Source: Mycobacterium sp. MBM (GTDB taxonomy: Bacteria > Actinomycetota > Actinomycetes > Mycobacteriales > Mycobacteriaceae). Taken from it: a DNA stretch of 64,000 nucleotides. The translations under genes were made by a program, and so were the position numbers. This document shows positions 48,181 through 54,710 of this stretch, one piece after another. Below the pieces are notes generated by a model that did no database searches, was not told the DNA's origin, and saw only the letters and a list, made by a program, of their open reading frames with translations. How positions within the stretch are numbered: the first letter of the stretch is position 1; every line of letters starts with the position of its first letter. The stretch lies in NCBI GenBank assembly GCA_021648845.1, contig JAKJHY010000018.1, positions 1 through 64,000 of the forward strand. Direction: 5' to 3'.

Positions 48181-48710
48181 GTGCCGCCGCCGATTACGAC
48201 GCCTACGTCACCGCGTTGCGGGCAACTATCGACCTGCCGCAGTCCCACGCGAACGAACGTGAGGCGATCGAGCGCCGGGCCCGAGACGAGATTGCCGCGC
48301 TGGATCGGGAACGCCAAGACGCCGCCCTGCGGTGGACGCAGTACCGCGACACCAGCTCACGGCTGGCCAGGAGGGTCAACGAACTGGCTACCAAGGCGGG
48401 GACGCCGCCGCCGCGCGCATCCGCCGAACCGCTTGCGGCCTCGGCGATCCCGACTGCTCTGGAAGCGCTGCGCATCGATCTGGACCGTGCCGAGCAGTCC
48501 TGGCAGTGGCTGGAGCGCCATCGTGACCGCGTCCGCACCGCCGCTCAACACCCGGTGCACGTAGCGCCGCCAATTACGCCAGCGCCGGCGCCGGCACCAG
48601 CGCCACCACCGCCCGAGCCCGCCAAGCCGACGGTGAGCCCCGCGGTTCTGATCGGTGCGGCCGTCGCATTGATCGTCGTTGTGTTGATTCTGATCCTGGC
48701 GATGATGTGA
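48177..48710 (+). CDS. Tail-anchored coiled-coil membrane protein
   Basis: The 177-residue protein has a charged helical, coiled-coil N-terminal part (about residues 1-75 and 90-120: EREAIERRARDEIAALDRER), a Pro/Ala linker (APAPAPAPPPPEP, about 135-148) and one C-terminal membrane helix (PAVLIGAAVALIVVVLILIL, about 155-175). There is no signal peptide, so the soluble part is likely cytoplasmic. The ATG overlaps the stop of the FtsK-like gene, so the two are translated together; it may anchor the ATPase at the membrane. I recognise no family. Confidence 0.82.
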   Translation: MSAAADYDAYVTALRATIDLPQSHANEREAIERRARDEIAALDRERQDAALRWTQYRDTSSRLARRVNELATKAGTPPPRASAEPLAASAIPTALEALRIDLDRAEQSWQWLERHRDRVRTAAQHPVHVAPPITPAPAPAPAPPPPEPAKPTVSPAVLIGAAVALIVVVLILILAMM

Positions 48711-48719
48711 GGTGCTGCC

Positions 48720-49196
48720 ATGAGCTTCCGTAACCGGATAAAGCCACCGCAGGCGCAGCCGTCGCTGACCCGGATGTCGGTGCCCACGCAGAGCGGGCGG
48801 TCCAATATCCTTCCCGGCGTTGACAACATCGCCCTGGCTAACCGAATCAAGCCTCGCCGGGCCGAACTGTTGCAGGTACTCACCCAGGTCGACGCGTCGG
48901 TGGATCAGGTGGCCCAGACCCAGATCATGGAGTGGATTCGGGAGGAGTACGAGGCCCGCCAAGGTGGTGAGGTGATCGGCATGTTCGCCAAGTGCTACCT
49001 GGGACCGCCCTTCGTCGACCACAAACTCGACCTGTTCGGCTCGATCCTGCAGCACTTTTCGCCAGCCCAGGATCCGGGGTACCCGTATTCGCAGGCCCGC
49101 GGCCTGGTGCGTAGCGGATCGTATGCGTTTATCGAGATCTATTCAGACGGAAAGATTGTGCCGATCCTGCCGGACGGCACCGCGGTTTCGATGTGA
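48720..49196 (+). CDS. Unrecognised 158-residue protein of the island operon
   Basis: The protein begins MSFRNRIKPPQAQPSLTRMS and repeats the NRIKP motif at about residues 41-45. A helical middle (ELLQVLTQVDASVDQVAQTQ) precedes a mixed region with CYLGPPFVDHKLDLFG and a beta-like C-terminus (SGSYAFIEIYSDGKIVPILP). No membrane segment or signal peptide is seen. It starts 9 bases after the tail-anchored protein gene with GAGGTGCTGCC before the ATG. I cannot assign a function. Confidence 0.75.
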   Translation: MSFRNRIKPPQAQPSLTRMSVPTQSGRSNILPGVDNIALANRIKPRRAELLQVLTQVDASVDQVAQTQIMEWIREEYEARQGGEVIGMFAKCYLGPPFVDHKLDLFGSILQHFSPAQDPGYPYSQARGLVRSGSYAFIEIYSDGKIVPILPDGTAVSM

Positions 49197-49217
49197 GGAT
49201 CCGGGACGAGGAGCGAA

Positions 49218-50984
49218 ATGACCGTTGACCCAGCAGCGTTGAGCCGAGCGCTCAACGACATGCACGACTCGATCAGTGGCCAACTCGGCAGGCTGGACAG
49301 CAAGGTCGAGGGTGTGCAGGGCGAGATCGGTCGGGTGTCGACTGACATCCAGACCACCCGCTCCGAACTGCTCGAACTGCGAGAAGAGTTCCAGCGATTC
49401 GTCAACCAGGCCGAGCGGACCGCCAACATCCAGCGTTCGGAGACCGTCATCGGCAACCTGGAAGCCGAGCTGGATCGGGAGTACGGGCACTACAATCAGG
49501 TCCGGCGGACTACCGTCGGGACACTGCAAGCCTTCGACATCGGCAACGTCACCGACAAGACCGTGCAGCAAGTGTCCGAGGAGCTGATGATCCAGACTCC
49601 CAGGTACTGGCTCGCGCCGGCGTTGGTCGGGTTGGCGGCCTGGTCGCGGGACAACGAGGAGTTGGCCCACCGATCCATCGAAGAGGCCTTCAATCGGGAT
49701 CCCAAGAAGACCAGCCTGTTCTTCGCATTGGTACTGCGCCGGCAGGCACGTACCGAGGCGGCGGCCCGTTGGTTGCGGCACTACATCCAGGCACTGGACC
49801 CGCGGGCACTGACCCGCGAGTTCGTCGTCATCCTGGAGGCGGCCTCGCAGGAGGCGTTCGGTCCGATCGGGCGCCAGCTCATCGGCGAGCAGTTGGCCAA
49901 GTGGAACGTCATGCTGCGGGACGACCGCAATGTGGTCGAGGCGCAGATCGCGGCGTGGAGCGGTGATCTGGACATTCACCGCGCGACGGTGAACGACGGC
50001 GAATATCCGCACCTTTCCCGGATCAGCCCGCATTGGCCGCAGTTCAAGGATTTGCTGGAGCGGGCATCCACGCACGGATTCACCGCCGAGAAGTACCTGG
50101 CGATCCGGGAAGAGCCGACCCTGCTGGGAGGTTCCGTCCAGGACCGCCTCGATGACATTCTGGAACTGCTGGTCAAGGAGTACGACGAGGAGGAGTTGCC
50201 GCTCAAACGGCAGGTGGTTTTCCACCAGGCGGTGATCGACAACGGCGGCGACATGGACCGCGCCAAAGCGGCGGCCGACGAGATCAATGTGGCGCTCGAA
50301 GAGAGTCTCGACGCAGTGTCGTTGCAGACCCAGACCGCCATCCGCCGGGAGATGTACGGTGTGTCGGTCTCGGCGCAGAAGATCGCCATCGGCGGCAGCC
50401 GAGACGACTTCCGTGCCGCAGTGCACCGGTACTCCGCCGACTACCGGTCGCGCTTCCTGGACAATGTCGATATCTCGCTGCCGGACAATCACTCCGAGTA
50501 CGCGATGACGCTCGGCTTCAGCGGATGGAAGTCCAACACCGGTGTCCCGCAGCAGCAGGCCGAGGCATCGCTGGCCGACACCTGGCAGCAGACGGTGCAC
50601 AACTATCTGGAAAGTGTGCGGTTCAAGGAGAACAACTACTTCATCGCCGGCGGCATCGCGCTGCTGGGACTGATCATCATGATCATGTGCATCGGTGCCG
50701 ACGTCATAGGTTTCGGTGTGCTGCTGTTCCTGGCCGCCGCAGGCGGAGCGGGATTCTGGGTGTGGCGCAAGAAGAAGGACTGCGACGAGAAGTACCAGAA
50801 AGCACAGGGTATGGCGCAGGCGGCGCTGGAGTTCTCCATCGACATCTACCGCGCCACCGTCGCGGAGTTTGTAGACGCCAAACTTGCCTACGGGGAGGAA
50901 GATGGCAAGGAGCAGGATCTGCTCCGACTCATCGACACCTGGCCCGTCTATGCACAGAGTCGGACTCAGGAGCAGGTCTCATGA
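49218..50984 (+). CDS. 588-residue membrane protein with N-terminal coiled coil
   Basis: The protein has an N-terminal coiled coil (about residues 15-75, with heptad-like LDSKVEGVQGEIGRVSTDIQ), a long helical, repeat-like cytoplasmic region (about 110-450, e.g. IEEAFNRDPKKTSLFFALVL), two adjacent membrane helices near the C-terminus (about 474-494 and 496-517: AGGIALLGLIIMIMCIGADV and GFGVLLFLAAAGGAGFWVW), and a charged cytoplasmic tail. No known domain is recognised. It is likely the main membrane component encoded by the operon. ATG 49218 has GACGAGGAGCG upstream. Its stop overlaps the next gene by ATGA. Confidence 0.8.
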   Translation: MTVDPAALSRALNDMHDSISGQLGRLDSKVEGVQGEIGRVSTDIQTTRSELLELREEFQRFVNQAERTANIQRSETVIGNLEAELDREYGHYNQVRRTTVGTLQAFDIGNVTDKTVQQVSEELMIQTPRYWLAPALVGLAAWSRDNEELAHRSIEEAFNRDPKKTSLFFALVLRRQARTEAAARWLRHYIQALDPRALTREFVVILEAASQEAFGPIGRQLIGEQLAKWNVMLRDDRNVVEAQIAAWSGDLDIHRATVNDGEYPHLSRISPHWPQFKDLLERASTHGFTAEKYLAIREEPTLLGGSVQDRLDDILELLVKEYDEEELPLKRQVVFHQAVIDNGGDMDRAKAAADEINVALEESLDAVSLQTQTAIRREMYGVSVSAQKIAIGGSRDDFRAAVHRYSADYRSRFLDNVDISLPDNHSEYAMTLGFSGWKSNTGVPQQQAEASLADTWQQTVHNYLESVRFKENNYFIAGGIALLGLIIMIMCIGADVIGFGVLLFLAAAGGAGFWVWRKKKDCDEKYQKAQGMAQAALEFSIDIYRATVAEFVDAKLAYGEEDGKEQDLLRLIDTWPVYAQSRTQEQVS

Positions 50985-51349
50985 CGAATTCGTGGACACC
51001 ACCACCGCGGATCAGCCGGGACGGATCCGATGCTGCGACACAGCGGTTCTCGGCGGTTGACGGGGCCGCCCCGACTGAACGGATCGCCGCAGTGCCCTAC
51101 CCGGAGCAGGAGTCGATGTCTGAAGCACCCCCGATCGTGATTCGCCGGGCACGGCCTTCGTTGTTCGTGCCGCCGAATCCGTCGGACCAGGAACAGGTGA
51201 TCTCGCGTGATATCGGCGTGCAGCGCAGGCCGCAGAAGCAGGAGATCAGCCGCAACCGCAAGATCGCCGGAAATCTGCCGAAGTGGGATCCGCTGCCGCC
51301 CGGGGAGATTCATGTCATCCACCGAGGTCCACGGCACAGCTCACCATGA
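50981..51349 (+). CDS. Unrecognised 122-residue Pro/Arg-rich protein
   Basis: The protein begins MTNSWTPPPRISRDGSDAAT and looks largely unstructured. It repeats an ISR motif: PPRISRDGS near residue 10, QEQVISRDIGVQR near 75, and KQEISRNRKIAGNLP near 90, and contains IVIRRARPSLFVPP. It may be an adaptor with short linear motifs. It overlaps both neighbours by 4 bases (ATGA), which supports its reality and tight co-translation. Confidence 0.72.
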   Translation: MTNSWTPPPRISRDGSDAATQRFSAVDGAAPTERIAAVPYPEQESMSEAPPIVIRRARPSLFVPPNPSDQEQVISRDIGVQRRPQKQEISRNRKIAGNLPKWDPLPPGEIHVIHRGPRHSSP

Positions 51350-51966
51350 CCGCGCCCACCAGCGTCTACGAGGCGTGGGTGTCTGCGCTGCGGTTGTGGG
51401 GTGCGGACCCACGCCACGATATGGCGGGGCTGCCGGTGCTGGTGGTCGATTCGCTCCCGCCGGCCGCCTACGAGCGGCTCCTAGGACACCTGATGGCTGC
51501 GCAGCAGCGGGTGATGGACCAGTGGTCGGTCACCTTCACCAGGGACCTGGCGGCGGTGCGCGACGAACACAGCCGGGCTCGGGTGCTGCTCGGTGGCCGT
51601 GTTCTGCTGGCTCGCCGTCTGCAGCTGGCCCGTCACCCCGGGTTGCCCGAGGTGGTGCGCACCGAGCTGGCCAACGGCATCGCCCGTGATATCCGGCAGC
51701 TGCAGCAGGAGTTGGAGGAGGCGGTCATGCGGCAGCAACCCGGTACTCGGCTGGACCGAACGCAGATCGAACGTGCTCTGTACGCGTTGCGTACCAATCC
51801 GCTGACCGCGGTGCTGGATCCGGGATTCTCGCTGCAGGCACTGCTGGATGGCCGGGTAGAGGATCCGCCGGTGCCGGTGTCCCCGCTCCCACCGACCCGC
51901 GGCCCGGAGGCTGCCGACCCGGACCCGCCCGTGCGCCGTCGGCGCGCGATCATCATCGACAACTAG
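51346..51966 (+). CDS. Unrecognised 206-residue helical protein
   Basis: The protein begins MTAPTSVYEAWVSALRLWGA and is mostly alpha-helical (for example LANGIARDIRQLQQELEEAV and LDRTQIERALYALRTNPLTA), ending in a Pro-rich, Arg-rich tail RRRRAIIIDN. There is no membrane segment. It lies between the ISR-motif protein (4-base overlap) and the AAA+ ATPase (8 bases), so it may be a partner of the latter. No family recognised. Confidence 0.75.
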   Translation: MTAPTSVYEAWVSALRLWGADPRHDMAGLPVLVVDSLPPAAYERLLGHLMAAQQRVMDQWSVTFTRDLAAVRDEHSRARVLLGGRVLLARRLQLARHPGLPEVVRTELANGIARDIRQLQQELEEAVMRQQPGTRLDRTQIERALYALRTNPLTAVLDPGFSLQALLDGRVEDPPVPVSPLPPTRGPEAADPDPPVRRRRAIIIDN

Positions 51967-51974
51967 GAATACCG

Positions 51975-53543
51975 ATGCCCAACCTGGCAGACACCTCCAC
52001 CGAGCTGCGTCGGTACCTGAACGCGCGGATTCCGCTAATCGTGCTGCAGAGCTCGGAGGCCCGGCGCGCACAAGATCTGATCCGGCAGGTGGCCGGACAG
52101 CTGAAGGCGATGTCGTTCTACTGCCACACCCGCACCGGTGGCCTGACCGAGCTGCTCAGCCAGAAGGCGATCGTCGACGACAGGTCCCTGCTGGGCGCTT
52201 TCGACTACGCCGCCGCCACCTTCCGTTCGCGTGACTACGTGAACTTCGTCTTCGTCGATGTGGAGGACATCGGTGACGACAGTTCGACGTCGCGCCATCT
52301 GGCCGAGTTGGCTGACCTGGCTGAAGGCCGGTCAGGGTCCATCATTCTCGTGACGTCCGGCGCCGTGTCGACCGGGCTGATGAGAATGGGGATGGCGGTC
52401 GAGCTGGATCTGCCGGATCTGGACGAATTGTTCTATGTGGTCAGCGACCTGGTCGACAACTACCGCGGGAACATGCAGATCGATTGGAATCACGACGATG
52501 TGCGCCGAGCGTCCGAGGTACTGGTTGGCCTCAGCGAATCCCAGGCACTCAACGCCATCAGCGCGCTGCTGGCCAAAGGCAAACTGGTGCAAGAGGACAT
52601 CACCGAACTATCCACCTACAAGGACCGGATGTTCGGTGCGATATCGGGGATTGAGCGGGTACACATCCGCGCTGAGGACCGGCAGGTAGGTGGGCTGACG
52701 CAGCTACGGGACTGGCTGCGTCAGCGCGGTGAGCTGATCCGGATGGACCTGAGCCATTCGACGCTCAAGCCGCCGCGCGGGGTGCTGCTGGTCGGCGTCC
52801 CTGGGTGTGGAAAGTCGTTGTCGTCCAAGGCGGTGGCGGCCGAATGGCAGTTGCCGCTCTACCGCTTGGACATGTCCTCGGTGCTCGGCATGTATGTCGG
52901 CCAGTCCGAAGGTCGACTGCGGGAGGCGCTGGACATGGCGGCCCGGGTGGCGCCGTGTGTGTTGTGGATCGACGAGATCGAGAAGGCACTGGCCGGCGGT
53001 GGTGCCGGCGGTGATTCCACCGGTGTGACGCGACGGATGGTGGGCCAGTTCCTGTACTGGTTGCAGGAGTCGAGGGCGAAAGTGTTCATCGTTGCGACGG
53101 CCAACGATGTCGCTTCGCTGCCACCGGAACTGCTGCGTAAGGGCCGGTTCGATGAGCTGTTCTTCGTGGACTTGCCCGACGCCGAGGATCGCGCCGAGAT
53201 CATCCGGATGTACTACCAGACCTACCTCAAAGTTGATGTCTCGCCGTACCTACTCGATGAATTGGTGACGGCATCGGACGGGTTCGCCGGCGCCGATATC
53301 GCTGCAGTAGTACACGAAGTCGCCTCTTACGCGACACTGCAGGGGCTATCCGGCGCGGCCGTGCCCGACGATGTCGTCAAGGATCTGTTCGCCAACCTGG
53401 TGCCGTTCAGTCAGACCAACCCGGAGGAAGTCGCCGCGATCCGCGCCTGGGGCGCCGAGCGTGCGGTCCCGGCTGGACGCACACGTCGGTCCGATACCGG
53501 CGGCCCGGTGCGCGCCGCCCGTCGCATCATGACGATTAACTGA
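51975..53543 (+). CDS. Ycf46-like AAA+ ATPase
   Basis: The 522-residue protein matches the Ycf46-type AAA+ layout. The N-terminal domain starts LRRYLNARIPLIVLQSSEAR (about residues 11-30), equivalent to the 'RYPLIYI' start of Ycf46. The AAA+ module has Walker A GVPGCGKS (274-281), Walker B VLWIDEIEKAL (Asp333-Glu334), sensor IVATANDV, and the arginine-finger region LRKGRFDELFFVDLP (Arg388, Arg391). Such ATPases remodel proteins; their partners are mostly unknown. Here it sits with an FtsK-like ATPase and two small helical proteins, as EccA does in ESX loci, but it lacks EccA's TPR N-terminus. Confidence 0.9.
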   Translation: MPNLADTSTELRRYLNARIPLIVLQSSEARRAQDLIRQVAGQLKAMSFYCHTRTGGLTELLSQKAIVDDRSLLGAFDYAAATFRSRDYVNFVFVDVEDIGDDSSTSRHLAELADLAEGRSGSIILVTSGAVSTGLMRMGMAVELDLPDLDELFYVVSDLVDNYRGNMQIDWNHDDVRRASEVLVGLSESQALNAISALLAKGKLVQEDITELSTYKDRMFGAISGIERVHIRAEDRQVGGLTQLRDWLRQRGELIRMDLSHSTLKPPRGVLLVGVPGCGKSLSSKAVAAEWQLPLYRLDMSSVLGMYVGQSEGRLREALDMAARVAPCVLWIDEIEKALAGGGAGGDSTGVTRRMVGQFLYWLQESRAKVFIVATANDVASLPPELLRKGRFDELFFVDLPDAEDRAEIIRMYYQTYLKVDVSPYLLDELVTASDGFAGADIAAVVHEVASYATLQGLSGAAVPDDVVKDLFANLVPFSQTNPEEVAAIRAWGAERAVPAGRTRRSDTGGPVRAARRIMTIN

Positions 53544-53571
53544 ATCCATCAGAACATCGGAAAGGCAACAG

Positions 53572-53832
53572 ATGTCGGAACTTCTCAAGCTCAAGGGAAC
53601 GCTGGAGAGCATCTCGAACTCGGCGAAGCAGACCGCAGGTCAACTCGGCCAGTTCAAGAGCAAGTTCACCGGGTACCAGGGGCAGGTGCGGGCGGCGATC
53701 GGAGGGAGCTCCCAGCGCAAGGACCAAGAGGTGATGCAGGCGCTCGATGCCGCCGCCAAACAGGTCGACGCTGCAGTGAACGCGCTGAATCAAGCCGCAC
53801 GTGTCGCTTCGAACTACGGTCGCTCGATGTGA
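53572..53832 (+). CDS. Small helical protein (86 residues), paralogue of the next gene
   Basis: MSELLKLKGTLESISNSAKQ begins a predicted helix-turn-helix hairpin of about the size of WXG100 proteins. There is no WXG motif; the centre reads AAIGGSSQRKDQEVM, then ALDAAAKQVDAAVNALNQAA. The motif IGG, Asp, LDxA and LNxA is shared with the next protein in the same order. No signal peptide or membrane segment. ATG at 53572 follows GGAAAGGCAACAG. It overlaps the next gene by GTGA. Pairing with its neighbour is likely (inference). Confidence 0.82.
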   Translation: MSELLKLKGTLESISNSAKQTAGQLGQFKSKFTGYQGQVRAAIGGSSQRKDQEVMQALDAAAKQVDAAVNALNQAARVASNYGRSM

Positions 53833-54176
53833 TGCGTTCCGGGTCGGGTGATGATCTCGCGGCTTTGGAGCGGGCGGCCGCCGAACTGCACCAGATCGCC
53901 CGCAGTGCGCGCGAGCAGGCCGGCCTGATGGATGCGCATGCGGCGCGGGTGAAGCCGGTCGCCCAGGGTGTCGGCGCGATCATTGGTGGCACCGCATCCG
54001 GTACCGACAAGAAGATGGTCGGTATGCTGGACCGGGCGGTGCGCGACCTTGCCGATTCCTCTCGCCTGCTCAACGAGGCATCTCGCACCGCACAGCGATT
54101 GGCGCAGGAAGCCACATCACGAGCGCTAGCCGCGCGAGAGGCCCAGGCCGCCCAACAATCAGCGCGGAAGCGATAA
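53829..54176 (+). CDS. Small helical protein (115 residues), paralogue of the previous gene
   Basis: This helical protein shows the same core as its neighbour: AIIGGTASGTDKKMVGMLDR, then AVRDLADSSRLLNEASRTAQ, preceded by a long helix (LAALERAAAELHQIARSARE). The C-terminus is an Ala/Gln/Arg-rich helix ending QQSARKR. The GTG at 53829 overlaps the previous stop; an ATG follows directly and could be the true start. The pair resembles Esx heterodimers in size and arrangement, without sequence evidence for a WXG100 fold. Confidence 0.8.
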   Translation: MMRSGSGDDLAALERAAAELHQIARSAREQAGLMDAHAARVKPVAQGVGAIIGGTASGTDKKMVGMLDRAVRDLADSSRLLNEASRTAQRLAQEATSRALAAREAQAAQQSARKR

Positions 54177-54178
54177 CG

Positions 54179-54703
54179 GTGTCCTCCGATATCGAGAGGA
54201 TCGCGAAGGCGCTGCGCGAGCTGGCCGCCGACGCCGGCAGAACGGGCGACGGGGTGTCCCAGGCACATCGGCGGATCACCCGGTTGGTGGATCAGGCGCA
54301 CGCCCAAGGACGCAGCGGCCTGGCGATGGGGCCGTTGGTCGGTCAGCTACGCGGCGCCGCCGACAAAGCGCGCGGCGCAGCCAACTCGGTCGAACAGATC
54401 GAGCGGCACGGCAAGGGATTCGCCGACCATCTTGCCGCTCGCGGCGGCGGTGGCGGCGGGCCCGTGTCGGTGGGCTTCCTGGGCGATATGGCTGTCGCGG
54501 CGACGGCCTTCCTCGGCTTCGCCGGAACACCGCAGACCATGCTGAACGATTCACCGGATCTCACCGGCCCCGGTGAGGTCGGTGGTTCCAGCATGATTCA
54601 GCGCTCCCTGGATGCCGCCGACAACGGAGACGACCTGAACACCGGATTGAAGAAACGCAACGACACCGGCGACGCCCCGGTGGACCGAGACCGGTACCGC
54701 TGA
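54179..54703 (+). CDS. Helical N-terminal domain with Gly linker and variable tail (174 residues)
   Basis: The N-terminal 85 residues are helical (SSDIERIAKALRELAADAG, LRGAADKARGAANSVEQIER). A run of six glycines (residues 90-95) follows, then a hydrophobic stretch GFLGDMAVAATAFLGFAG, and a polar acidic tail ending DAPVDRDRYR. The layout resembles secretion substrates with a helical targeting domain and separate tail. It starts with GTG 2 bases after the previous stop and closes the operon; the next gene is convergent, 7 bases away. No known family. Confidence 0.75.
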   Translation: MSSDIERIAKALRELAADAGRTGDGVSQAHRRITRLVDQAHAQGRSGLAMGPLVGQLRGAADKARGAANSVEQIERHGKGFADHLAARGGGGGGPVSVGFLGDMAVAATAFLGFAGTPQTMLNDSPDLTGPGEVGGSSMIQRSLDAADNGDDLNTGLKKRNDTGDAPVDRDRYR

Positions 54704-54710
54704 CCGACGC

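Noticed and set aside
53572..54703. WXG100 (EsxA/EsxB) genes and a standard ESX locus
   Set aside because: No WXG motif, no YxxxD/E tail, and no EccB, EccD, EccE or MycP genes are present. Only the general arrangement is similar.
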